A stretch of 64,000 nt of DNA from Pohlia nutans (Eukaryota; Streptophyta; Bryopsida; Bryales; Mniaceae), in the NCBI GenBank assembly GCA_022496805.1, contig CM040106.1, positions 5,766,001 through 5,830,000 on the forward strand. Direction: 5' to 3'. The notes under the pieces are model-generated. The model ran no database searches. It was not told the DNA's origin and saw only the letters and a list, made by a program, of their open reading frames with translations. The first letter of the stretch is position 1. The number at the start of each line of letters is the position of its first letter. Both the position numbers and the translations under genes were made by a program. Below, piece after piece: positions 31,199 to 42,398 of the stretch.

Positions 31199-32620
31199 TG
31201 GTAGTGTAGATATGTTTGGATTGAGGGTAACTAACATATGTTCTAAGTTAGTGAACATGCTTAGGGTTTTTCTACACCAAAATGTGTTACAATTTGTAAA
31301 TGATGTGTGACAAGCTATTGTTAATGGGGTGATTGCAAGCTATGGTCTACCAAGTGGGGAGTGCAGCTTGTGCAGCTAAAGGCCGTGCAGCTCGTGCACT
31401 AGCGTAGTAATGCGCACCTCTCAACTTTCAATTAGATCAAAAATTTCACCATCCCAAATAGGGTTTATGCTAATACTTTCACTTTAGCAATTGTTAAATT
31501 AATTTCAAGACTTAAGGCATTACTCAATAGCCTTTTCTGTTTTTTACCGAGCAGGGGTAATTAGAGCCTTTTTTACATAACATCCTTAGCTAGGTTTTAT
31601 GAAAAATTCATTTCATATCCCACCTCTGAAATTGAACCATTATTTCATTTCCAAAAAAAAAAATCCAAAAAAAAGTTTTAACTGCACGAAAATCTTAAAA
31701 AACAAAAACATCACAAAACAATTCATTAAAAAATAAGTAAGCGTAATACCAAAAAAAAAAAAATATGTAGCTTTGTACACACTTGTGGTATGTTGCTATA
31801 ATTTTTGGAAGTTCAAATTTGACACCCTTCTAGCATTTTCCATAAAATAGGTGCACTTTTGACAAGCGTCACGCTACCAAATGTAAGTAGAAATGCTTAA
31901 TTTGGATAGAAAGATTGAAATTTTGAAAACTTTATTATGGTAGACATCTTAACTTTAGAATTCTAGAAACAATGCAATTTGTTTCGTCACAAAATTCCAT
32001 TCCAATATTTATTGATGATTTTCCAAAGATTGAGTAAGTGCACCAATTTGTAGACCACGACAAAAAGTTTGGGTGACCGTAGCTTGCAACCACCCTATGT
32101 ACTATATGGATCTTCAAGTCCATTGGAAGGCCGTCAAACACCTTGCAATAATTGAATATTCTGAACATCTTAATCAGAGAAAATTGGTGAAGCCTTGAAT
32201 TGGAAATTAAATTAGAAACACAGTTGTAGCTTGTGCCTATGGCATGTATACAATATATGGGTTCAGGGTATACGGCAAGCATACACTACATAGATTCAGG
32301 GTTTATGGCTACAGTAAATGGATGACAGTACACAGTATTTGGGTTCTGTGGATGGGAATGGATGAAATGGATGAAAGTTTGTTAAAATAGACGACCATCC
32401 TTGATATGGATGAATTTATCCGGACACTCCATTCACGCATCCACCGTATTTGAGGTTGTGCTTGGAGTGATTGAGGGATTTCAGATCCACCCATTCGCAA
32501 TTGCATGGATGGGGTTAGATTTCTATACATGCCATTCATACACTTAATCTTCAATGCGTGAACATAGCAATGTGTCCTTAGAATTCACAATTTAATGAAA
32601 ATTGATCATAAACTTCTATA
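31199..32620. other. AT-rich stretch without recognised gene
   Basis: A minus-strand ORF at 31935-32282 (115 codons) has ordinary composition but no family I know. Otherwise there are only A-runs and short repeats. Confidence 0.35.
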
Positions 32621-32629
32621 AAGGATTAA

Positions 32630-33240
32630 TTTTTTGAAGATTATATACAAAAGGCAAGTTCTAGATTGTTGATTTTAGGTAATGAAGGTGAACACTCATT
32701 TCCACCGGATTTGAAAATCCAATGATTGGACATGTCGGATTCATGATTTGGCGAATCATATAGAATTTTGTCTCCTAAATCACAAGGGCGGCTTATTTCA
32801 TGATGTCTTGTATTTCACTATGTCTTATCATATTTAGTAAGTACAGAATCATGTTTTTAACTTATTTTTATATTCAATTGTGTGATTTAGAAGTTTGGTA
32901 AGTATAGAATCAATTTATTTACTTATTTTTATATTCAATTGTGTGATTTAGTAAATACAATATCAATGTTTTTACTTATTTTTTTATTCAAATTGCGTGA
33001 TTTAGAAATTTAGTAAGTACAATATCAATTTTATTACTTATTTTTATATTCAAATGTGTGATTCAGAAATTTAATAAGTACAAAATCATGTTTTTTACTT
33101 ATTTTTATATTCAATTGTGTGATTTAGAAATTTAGTAAGTACAGAATCGTGTTTTTTACTTATTTTTATATTCAATTGTGTGATTTAGAAATGTGGTAAG
33201 AATAGAATCAATCCCTTTTTTGTCTAATTTTTTGTTTGAG
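32630..33240 (+). repeat. third foldback arm with about 60-bp tandem units
   Basis: The start matches the inner part of the 21.4-23.4 kb foldback (GAAGGTGAACACTCATT, GGCTTATTTCATGATGTC). It is followed from 32825 by about six units of TGTGATTTAGAAATTTAGTA plus AGTACAGAATC and a T-rich segment. Confidence 0.75.
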
Positions 33241-33294
33241 GGGGTCCGGAGTTGAATTTACCTATGTAAATAAACTTATATATGTCTTATTTCT

Positions 33295-33480
33295 ACTTTA
33301 TGGGGCTTAAGTCTAAGTAGAATAAGCTTTGTAGTACTTATGTCTAAGTAGAATAAGCGTGGTAGTACTTATGTCTAAGTAGAATAAGTGTGGTAGTACT
33401 TATGGTTAAGCACACTAAGATTACTTTTTTTTATGTCTTTGCGATCTAAGTTTTGTAGTGCTAATGTCTAAACACAATGT
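33295..33480 (+). repeat. short tandem array related to the 62-bp intron array
   Basis: Units of GTAGTACTTATGTCTAAGTA plus GAATAAGC. They are the approximate reverse complement of the 38.0-38.4 kb units (CTTAACCATAAGCACTACAA), so the two arrays are inverted relative to each other, 5 kb apart. Confidence 0.65.
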
Positions 33481-34063
33481 GAAATATATAAGTTTATTTT
33501 CACACTATTTACATCATGCTAAATTTGGAGAACTTTCACTTCTACCGGATTTGGATCGATGTTTGTAAATCTAATGATTAAATGATAATCATTCCTTATC
33601 ATGTTTGAATGTGAAATTTTGGGCTTGGGACCCCTTAGAGTGTGAACTACATAAGAAATAGTTTCTATTTTTGGACAGCCAGTTCTCATCCAACAAAGTC
33701 ATTCAGTGCAAGATGAATTCCCGTGAGCCCAGCTTTTTTGGCGATGAAATTCGTGCCCGCCCTCGCCACAAGGCTGCTTTGGCAGGGTGGCTATCCTTCG
33801 TTTACGCTTCGCGCGCTTGTTTGAACCAGCCGCTTCCCCCCCACACGGCGCTGCAGACTCTGCTCTGCTCAAATGGCGCATACTGGTGGAATCCCAGTTG
33901 CGAGAGGGAGATGGGAGAACTCGCTTAAGTCTCTGGTGTCAGCTTCAACCAAGTCCGGTTATTTTTCAGTGGCGCCGCCCACGACAGGCTTCAGCCTGCT
34001 GTTATCTCTTTCACGGATTGCGGGTGTTTGAAGCTATGTTTTAGCAAGCACGAAAGATCCACA

Positions 34064-34240
34064 ATGGCGGACACGTCGGAGGAGGATGCGGCTCGCAGTG
34101 GAGACTCCGATGAATTTCTGGCGATGATAGAGGAGGAGTGCGCCGCCTTGGACGAAGACGAGTCGAGATCCACAACGCCATCTGAGAGCGCGGACTCATC
34201 CCTGTACGTGGATTCGTCAATTGGGAGCACTTCAGATTAG
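34064..34240 (+). CDS. small acidic ORF, 58 codons, possible first exon
   Basis: The ATG sits in a favourable context (CACAATGGCG). The product begins MADTSEEDAARSGDSDEF and is almost entirely acidic and Ser/Thr. Base composition rises sharply in GC around it (33700-34240) compared with the AT-rich flanks. No homologue is recognised. It could be the first exon of a gene whose remainder was lost to the minisatellites downstream. Confidence 0.35.
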   Translation: MADTSEEDAARSGDSDEFLAMIEEECAALDEDESRSTTPSESADSSLYVDSSIGSTSD

Positions 34241-34869
34241 CAAAATTGTGAGTTTTATTTTGCCCTGGTTTTGGTAAACCCCACTGCGCCTAATTTGCGC
34301 TGATGTGCCTAACTGTCGTTGTTTTGAATGCCATTGGAAGCGTCGGTGTTTAGAACCCGGGTTGTGTCCCCTGTTTTGGATTTAGGGTAGTGCGAATAAG
34401 CTGCCTCCAATGCTCCTAAGCTGCAATGGAATTCGCCTAAGCTGCCTCCAGCGCGCTTCAGAGTCGGTGTTTTCATCCACATTTTGAGTGCTGCATTGTG
34501 ATTCAAGTGGTTTAGGACTTAGGTATCCTTGCTTTCAAGATCCTTACAGTGTTGTGGTTGCTTTTTTGTGTTTGCAGAAGCATGATAGAATTGGGCGGTT
34601 TTTGGTTTTTTTCGCGCTGTGGGTTCCTTTGGTTTGCAGACGCACTTCATTTGTGGATGGCAAAAGCACAGTGTGGGTTCCTTTTTTTGGCAGAAGCACG
34701 GGAGATATGGTTTAGGGTGGCCATACTGTACATGGTATGTTTTGAGCAATGCTTAGCAATTTTGAGCAATTTTGAAAAAACAATGATTGAATTGCTTTAG
34801 GGTTCCTGTGAATGCCATATACATGGTCTTTTTGACTACGTTTGTAAAGTTTTTTGAACCCTCCCTAGT

Positions 34870-35410
34870 ATGTAGAATACACTTACTTGGCAGTTTTGAA
34901 CACTTGTGTGAATTCTATGAATGCCTTGGATTTAGTTTTGAACACTTGTGTGAATTGTATGAAGGCCTTTGGTTCACTTTTGAACACTTCTATGAATTGT
35001 ATAAAGGCCTTTAGTTCAGTTTTGAACACTTGTGTGAATTGTATGAAGGCCTTTAGTTGGCAGTTTTGAACATATATGTGAATTCTATATATGAAGGCCC
35101 TTATTTGGCAGTTTTGAACACTTGTGTTAATTCTATGAAGGCCTTGGGTTCAGTTTTGAACACTTCTGTGTGTTCTCTAAAGGCCTTGGGTTCGATTTTG
35201 AACACTTGTGTGAATTCTACGAAGAATTGTGTGATTCAGTTTTGAACACTTCTATGTGTTCTATGAAGGCATTTAGGGTGCAGTATTGAACACTTGTGTG
35301 AATTCTATGCGTAGCCTTTAGTTGGAAGTTTTGAACACTTGTGTGAATTGTATGAAGGCCTTTAGAGTTCAATTTTGAACACTTGTGTGAATTGTATGAA
35401 GGCCAAGGTA
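34870..35410 (+). repeat. minisatellite, about 41-60 bp units
   Basis: About eleven copies of TTTTGAACACTTGTGTGAAT followed by T(C/G)TATGAAGGCCTT. The intermittent ORFs here are by-products of the repeat. Confidence 0.9.
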
Positions 35411-35740
35411 GTGTTGAACAAATTAGTCCAACTTCAGGTTAAATTGGAAGGTCCAGCTCGAGGCTAGACCCTAAAATTCCCACATTACATTCACTAAGGT
35501 AACCCTGAACACCTTAAAAATCCCACAAAACATTCACTAAGGTAGTGTTGAACAAATTAGTCCAGTTTCAAGTTAAATTGGAGGGTCCAGCTTGAGGCTA
35601 GACCCTAAAATTCCCACATTACATTCACTAAGGTAACCCTGAACACCTTAAAAATCCCACAAAACATTCACTAAGGTAACCCTGAACACTTTAGTGCAAT
35701 TTGGGGTTACATTGGAGGGTTCGGCTCGAGCCTGGACCCA
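35403..35740 (+). repeat. 134-bp tandem duplication
   Basis: AAGGTAGTGTTGAACAAATT starts at 35405 and 35539, with a diverged third copy from about 35673. The segment lies between the minisatellite and the 3' end of the minus-strand transposase. Confidence 0.8.
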
Positions 35741-35808
35741 AAAAAAAGTGCCAACTCCGAAGAGTCGGCACGGTGCTCAATGAACACTTAGGGTGCCACT
35801 AAGTTTAG

Positions 35809-38800
35809 TTACTCAAACAAGCCAGCAGACTGTTCTGCATCCAAAATGATATCCAACATGTCAGTCTGCAGCTCATACGCAGGAAAGCTTCCCTTCACAC
35901 TATGGAGAATGGGGGGCATAGAAAACTTCCCTGTTAGAAGAAGATGTGAATACACCCAAGCAACCGGTTTATCATCTCTCAAACGATAAGTTCGGCTTCA
36001 TGGGCGTGATTGTTCATACCAAAACTCTCTGATGACCATCTCACCAAGGAGGTATTCTTGACCCGCGTCATTAATGAATGCAGCCTCTACAGCATGGACC
36101 CCTTTGTCTATCAACATTAGCCAAAATTACTCATCCGAATTGGGATCAGCCCTCACTGCCACATTGTCATCGACCTTTATGGCATCGACTACGTATTCAC
36201 CCAACAAGATCTCCTCATTATAGTCGTACATGGCCCTCACCTGACTGGCCAATTTTGGTTTCAATCTCCGCAAAGCCCAACTAGGCACATGATCACGATT
36301 ACTACAATCCGAATCAGGATCAATGTCCACGCAAGACACACAAAAACAACTCAATTGCCGAAATTAGATCAACGTGGGGTCCTGGTGTGAGACAGATCTA
36401 ACCTGATGCATGCCGCGACTCCCATTGATAGTCTCATAATCGTACAACTTCTTACAATCAACATCACTACGATTGATTAACCAAAAATGCTTGTTAGTAT
36501 GCCTGCGAGAACCTGCATTTTTTGCATAAACCTTATTAGCTTCGTTACGCAGATAGTTAACCACTTCGGCTGCACATTGAAGTTTCTCGCCATTGGGCTT
36601 TATTTGCTCTTTGCGGAGCTCATGCTTGAATAGAGCTCCAGCCCCATCAACCTCTCTTTTTCCATGACCTGTTGCAAATTAGTTCCACAACATTTGGCAA
36701 CCATCCATGAATTCAGGAGAAGAAGTCAAATTAGGGTACCTTGAAATGAAGTACCATGCTCGAGCTGACTTGAACTGGCCAAAGCACCCATCACTCCAGA
36801 CCACATGGTTAGACGGTGAGACTCCTTTAGATTTCAAATAATCCCAATTCAACATGAAAGCATGTTGGACCAACAAGGTATCATGATTAGGTTCATCAGA
36901 GACATAGTAGTGAACTTCCCTAATGATCAAACGTTCATCACTATCACGAGTCCATAGTGGATTTAATCTGAAAGTAATATGGACTAAAATGGTAACTTGT
37001 GTCTTCCTGAAATGCATACTTTGGATTTCGTTTTGAACCATCATGGTGTAATTTTCACTAAAGTCAATGCAAGAAATAACTGTATCCCTAGGAATTCCAC
37101 ACATCAAATCCTGAAACTGAACCTCCTGCCAAGTAGCAAAATAGTTATGAACAATAAAAGTTTTCAAACGAGGCTTCAAATAAACTATCAAAGCATGAGG
37201 TTGGGTTTCGTGGTACTCAACACATGCGGCCTTTCTCTCCTTCCCTTCTTCTGTGTAGCCCACAACTTCCTGGCCAATGCTCCTCCACTTTATCACTCTA
37301 TCAGAGCTAGCCTCAACGGGGCATATTTTGAGCGTCTCCACGCCACAGTGGCTAAAATCACCAAGCAAACACTCTCGCCAATGCTAACATGCCAATTCAT
37401 CTTTATCACAAAGGACAGAGCTCCACAATTGGGTCATTCTACCATAGACGTTGGAGGTTCCATTACACGTTGATTCCCCAAGACCAGTGCAACATACTAA
37501 GGCACATCCACACAAACAATCTACCCCATGAAGCTCGCATCGCATATCATTAAAACCAGCAAGCAACAAGCCCAATTCTTGATGATACTTGCAACAAGTG
37601 TTCCTGTTTTTTAGCCGCCTTACCCACCAAGGTTTCAGTGATTGAAACGTAGAGAGCTTACACTTCGTGTCAGGGTACTTGTCTTTGAATGCAAAGTAAA
37701 ACTCTAGCTGCAAAAAAAGCAAATGAATTGTTAAACCACTGAGTACTTTAAGGACCCTGAACCCTAAACCACTTAGTACACAAAGGGCTTCTCAAATTCT
37801 GAAAGCACAGAAAGTGCACCTAATTTATTGTAAGCATGTACAAGGACGTGATAACTACTACAAGTGCATATACAAGGACAACAGTACCATTGCAAGTACT
37901 AAATACAACTTAAAGACTTCTAAAATACCTCAAGCACCACAAGAGCTTATTCTACTTAGAAATAATCACTACAGAGCTTGGAGTAAGTGCACCTAAGTTC
38001 TACAAAGCTGAGTGTGCTTAACAATAAGTACCCTAAAACTTAGTGTGCTTAACCATAAGTACTACAAAACTTTTTCTAGTCTGATTTAAGCACTACCGAG
38101 CTTAGTGTGCTTAACCATAAGCACTACAAAGCTTATAAAACTTAGACATAGTTACTACAGAGCTTAGCGTGCTTAACCATAAGCACTACAAAGCTTATAA
38201 ACCATAGATATACATACTACAAAGCTTAGTGTGCTTAACCATAAGCACTACAAAGCTTATAATACTTAGACATAATTACTACAGAGCTTAGAGTGCTTAA
38301 CTATAAGTACTACAAAGCTTATTACCCTTAGACTTAAGCCCCACAAACCTTACAGTGATTAACCATAAGCACTACAAAGCTTATTCTACTTAGACTTCAT
38401 TACTACAGAGCTTGCTTTGCTTTAATCGGCGTTCAACAGTTCAGTCCTTAGTCTAATCAGAGTCAAGCCCTACAAATTCTAGACTACTTAGATAATTCTA
38501 ACATTGCTTTGATATAAATACCACAAAGCTAATTCAGTACTACAAAGCCTAAACAAGAAGGAAAATTGTAATTCACTGCTTCTTTTGAGATTACCAAAGT
38601 CCCCTAAACCCTAAACACAGATTATATGTGATTGATTTACCACAGCAAGTGAAGAAATCGCTCAATAACTCCGAAAATGAATTGTTTACCTAGTTCAAAC
38701 ATACATGACGGACCTGCAAGTAGTGCACCTGGTGCTCCTCGTACTGATTGACTCCTATGCGCTTTCGTACCTGATCTTTCCTATTAGGAGAGATAGAGGT

Positions 38801-39502
38801 TTCATTATTCCACCATTGTCACACAAGTTCTTCCTCAACCTTCATCGTTGCATCTGCTCTCCTGGATCTACTTGTATACAACCAAAAAGCGTGTTTTTGA
38901 GCATCAAGTTGTAACCTCCTCTCAATTCCCTTCTTCACATTTCGTCTATCCAGTCCTAACACACCCTGGATCATCCTGCTAGTGCCCACAGATGAACCTG
39001 CTGCACACGTGCAGATTATGTCTTTGGCCATGACCACTTTGGCCTTACGGGGACCTTTGAGATGACTTGTGACACCATCCTTAATACCAGCCACAACTTT
39101 GGTAGCAACCCTAGCAGCTGCGGGATCTCTTAAAAAAGGGGGCACGATTCTTGAGAGCAAAGGTTGCCCTAAAAAATTTTGAATACACAAATGATGAACA
39201 TCACGACTATGGCCTTGCAAGTTAGACAATGCGTACAGCCCAAGATCTCTAGCTATATCTGCACTAATTCTCTGGGTTTGCCTGTCATACGAAGACCTTG
39301 TTCTCGACCGTGCTACTTCAGCTTGTTGTAGCACTTCAACGTTTGCAATAGCGAAAACTGCGACTACACTCTCCCTACGAGCCCTACATCGCCGTTGATT
39401 CTTAGAGTTGCCTCGTCTTCTCTTCTCTGCATACAATGTTGAGCAGTTAAATCCGCCTTGCTGCTCCAATGATGACGCCATCTCCCACCTGACCTCTCCC
39501 AA
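35809..39502 (-). pseudogene. DDE-like transposase, two exons, six in-frame stops
   Basis: Exon 1 (39502-38705) has a basic start (NQRRCRARRES), a helix-turn-helix-like LGLDRRNVKKGIERRL, then SPNRKDQVRKRIGV and EEHQVHYLQ. The intron (38704-37708) starts GTATGT and ends TTTTTTTGCAG. Exon 2 (37707-35809) has KYPDTKCKLSTFQSLKPWWV, a Cys/His-rich zinc-like stretch, then CIDFSENY, VVWSDGCFGQFKSAR and GHGKREVDGAGALFKHE, which give candidate D, D and D/E catalytic positions. A C-terminal CFCVSCVD motif follows. The pattern resembles a family I recall from non-seed plants and animals; I cannot name its superfamily. One frame holds throughout, but stops occur at 38819 (TGA), 37384 (TAG), 36679, 36364 and 36127 (TAA) and 35998 (TGA). 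Confidence 0.75.
38040..38420 (-). repeat. intron minisatellite, exact 62-bp period
   Basis: CTTAACCATAAGCAC-type landmarks at 38111, 38173, 38235, 38297 and 38359 are each 62 bp apart. The array lies inside the intron of the minus-strand transposase pseudogene. Confidence 0.9.
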
Positions 39503-39539
39503 TACAACCCTAAAAGATCAATAGCCAATTACCCTTACA

Positions 39540-40320
39540 AACCCTTGCATTGCAAAACCCAGTACTTCTAAATACAGCGAGCTGCAAAACCCTGCCCCCT
39601 AATCCCTGTGGATCTAAATTCTTAACCCAAAACCGCTTCAAATTCGTAACATTGCACTGCAAAACAAAATACTGCATACCCTACAGGGTAAACAACCCTA
39701 AACCTTGCTGGCGTTTTCTTCTGCAAAACCTTGCGCTGCAAAACTCCGCCTCCAAAACCCTAGCGGCAGGACAATCACCCTTCTGGTGCTCTAAACCCTA
39801 GCGGCAATGAAAGAAATCTATAGAGCTACAAATGCAAACACTTTGACCCTGCAACCCTAAACCCTGCGCTGCAAGTGCTGGCGGCAAGACAAGAAGAGAA
39901 GGTACCCTAAATCGCTTGCGCAAAAAACTAAAACTGACGCAAATTCCTGAGCGGCAAGACAACAAGACAAGGTTCTCAAACAAGCTCTTGCGGAAAAAAC
40001 CCTGCGCTGTGCATCCTAGCGGCAAGACAGCAGGACGGGGGTACCCTAAACCAAAGTAGAGATGCAAAACATTGCCCTGCCAAACCCTAGCGGCAAGTAA
40101 GCAAGACGGGGGTACCAAACACGGTGAACAAGATCCAAAATATTGCGCTGCAAACCCTAGCGGCAAGACTGCAAGACGGGGGTACCAAACACCAGAGTAG
40201 AGATGAAAAACATTGCGCTGCAAACCCTAGCGGCAAGACGACAAGACAACGAGACGGGGCACCAAATATCAGAGAAGCGATGCAAAACATTGCGCTGCAA
40301 ACCCTAGCGGCAAACAACCC
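39540..40320. repeat. minisatellite, about 70 bp period, upstream of the transposase
   Basis: GCGCTGCAAACCCTAGCGGC followed by AAGAC recurs, with landmarks at 40014, 40085, 40155, 40225 and 40302; units are more decayed towards 39550. It lies directly 5' of the minus-strand transposase, where a subterminal or promoter array would be. Confidence 0.85.
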
Positions 40321-40771
40321 TCTCGAACAGTGGCTGAGAAATGTACAAGTGCCATTGATAGTAGATGAGCATTGTCACACATCCATTCAATAGAACCTCT
40401 CATCCAAAACCCTAACTCCATTCCTTCCTAGAACGGTCACGAAAAATTGTATCTTCGTGATACATAATGAAGAATTCATCTACATATTTCATCCATGTAG
40501 GTGCTTATTAAGGACATAAAGCATTGATGACATGCTTATTTTAGTGCTAAACAAACATAAATATTTATTAAAATAACCAATGAGGTCCATTATATGTTAC
40601 ACAAATAGTACTAGAACTTTAGAATAGAGATAATTCACTTCTTTTCAACTTCTAAGACAAGACAATTCTTCCACAAACCTTTTTCTAAGCACTGATGACG
40701 TCCTTAGTGGCTCGTTTTACCTTGTTTGCACCCTCAACTCCATACCTTGCAAACTCGCCGAAGAAGGGACC

Positions 40772-41033
40772 ATGTTTACGAAATTGCCTCCAATATTGCA
40801 TGTCCAGTTAGATAACTGTTTGGTCGCTTCTAGTTACGAAGGGCATTTTGAAGAAATTCAGGTGTGGTTTATAGTTATTGGCCACACCCATGACGACGTT
40901 GATGCGTCGTTTGGCCGTTGGATCATGAAGTTGCGAGAAAAGGATTATCCAACAATTCCCTTGTTAATGAAATCGTACATGGATTTGGATGACGAACCGT
41001 TCATTCCCGGATTGATTGAAGAAGTACCTGACT
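40772..41033 (+). pseudogene. DUF7869-like core fragment
   Basis: Encodes PPILHVQLDNC, then IVIGHTHDDVDASFGRWIMK, then PLLMKSYMDLD and LIEEVPDSR. QLDN and GHTHDDxD are hallmarks, as I recall them, of the DUF7869 RNase H-like core. About 20 residues normally present after QLDNC are missing, so it is internally deleted. A CACTA-like MITE follows immediately. It corresponds to the part missing from the gene at 27194-31198 and has the same orientation. Confidence 0.75.
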
Positions 41034-41205
41034 CACGACTAGGGAGTGCGTAAAAACCAAGACAAAACCAAGACACATCTGTTGGAACCAACAGAGAATG
41101 GGTTTACGTAGCAAACATTTAGTCATCTGCACAGAACCAACAAGTTTTCTCTTGGAACCAAAAAGTTCTTGTTGATTTTCCTCTTGGAACCAACAAGTTC
41201 CTGTT
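41034..41205 (+). mobile_element. CACTA-like MITE, truncated copy C
   Basis: The start CACGACTAGGGAGTGCG is a mutated form of the 12-bp terminus. The body matches copies A and B, then breaks off after CAACAAGTTCCTGTT. It disrupts the DUF7869-like fragment. Confidence 0.85.
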
Positions 41206-41694
41206 CTTGCTTCATTCCGACTCTTGATGACATTATTTTCCTTTTTACGTTGCGCACTTAATATGATGTTTTTTGACCTTGAAATTGTGCAAGAATGTCT
41301 GATAGGGCATTGTTCTTAGTGATGACAATGGTGTATCGTCTCGAGGGGTGCATTGTATATTATGTTCCTGAATCCCCTTCTAAAAATCCCCTTCTATACG
41401 AGAGGTTATATGTCTAAATACATTTGTATACAAATGTTTTACCTGTTTAAATGTCATTGGAGTATAAATACGTGAATATTATCAGATTCTGAATTATGTG
41501 TTTATTTTATGTATACAAACTTTGCAATGTTCAAATTAATACCATTATTGTGCACTCACATGTACTCGTACATGTTTAGTACCACCCAACCCCCAAGTAT
41601 AAGAAAAAGCAATTCGTAACTATTGTGCAACTAGTGTTGTAGAACATAAAAGTACAACGTCATACTCGAGTTCTTTTTAACTCATTTGAATTAC
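41206..41694. other. AT-rich spacer
   Basis: I see no gene between the MITE and the right inverted repeat. Confidence 0.4.
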
Positions 41695-42375
41695 TCCATG
41701 CCATGGTAGTTGGGTATAGTAAACCATGTACACATGAAGAGGATGTATGTTTTATTCTATCTTGTACGGTGTTGTGGAGTTGGGATGATTTGCATAGTAG
41801 GATCTCCTGAACCGGATGAAAAATGTAATCAAGAGGGGATGCACAGATTACATTTTCTGGCGGGATGACCTGTAGTAGAAAGGCTACAATGGAATTTCAA
41901 AGTGTTCATAATATCATCTAGAAGCCTCTAAATTTTATGAGGTGTTGTGCTCAAATCACATTCATATGCTAGGTTTAAACATTGAATAGGTTTGAATGAT
42001 TTGTGACCAGCCAATAAAAGGCAGAGACAAATGTATCACGGAAGGTAGACAATATAATTATACAATGATTGTATATGAAGTGAAAATGGGGATGTGGAAT
42101 ACAAGAATCAGCACTAAACTTTCCCAAAAATGGTGGATTTAAGTTGGAGCAGATATGCAACCGAAAGTAGAAATTAGCTGTATATAGTATATCCTAAACC
42201 ACTCTGTAGGTTATTATTATACATGAAGCAAAGTCGTAATCACGTATACCCTAATCCACAATGTAGGTGACCGTGAACGGCGTTACATATTGCAATCAAA
42301 GATTGTCGTGCCACGAGTATCAAGTGTTACTAAACTTGGTACAAATAAGTATAAATCATTCAATGAAGGTGCACG
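41695..42375 (-). repeat. right terminal inverted repeat, about 0.7 kb
   Basis: Reverse complement of 1564-2275 in collinear blocks, with a different middle and no tRNA-like segment. The outer edge is near AATCATTCAATGAAGG at about 42355-42375. The gypsy-B gag remnant begins within about 30 bp. Confidence 0.75.
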
Positions 42376-42398
42376 ATGAAAGAGAGCGACCAAAGACA

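Larger units (their letters stand above)
1564..42375. mobile_element. candidate giant DNA transposon with long inverted termini (relic)
   Basis: Seen directly: a repeat at 1564-2275 matches the reverse complement of 41695-42375 in collinear blocks, and gypsy-B fragments in the same orientation lie just outside both ends. Between them, two large pseudogene systems are transcribed outwards from the centre and end near the termini. Both arms carry the same short palindrome. Inferred: one element of about 41 kb (about 31 kb after removing the nested LTR element and solo LTR), encoding a ParB-like protein and a DUF7869-like transposase. No clear target-site duplication is visible, and the gypsy-B protease segment expected at the junction is missing, so deletion or two independent insertions remain possible. 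Confidence 0.45.

Noticed and set aside
34870..35245. Three short + strand ORFs with NTCVNSMKA-like repeats
   Set aside because: They simply translate the tandem repeat in several frames.
1564..42375. Reading the two 0.7-kb repeats as LTRs of gypsy-B
   Set aside because: They are in inverted, not direct, orientation and lie on opposite sides of gypsy-B pieces, so they cannot be an LTR pair.
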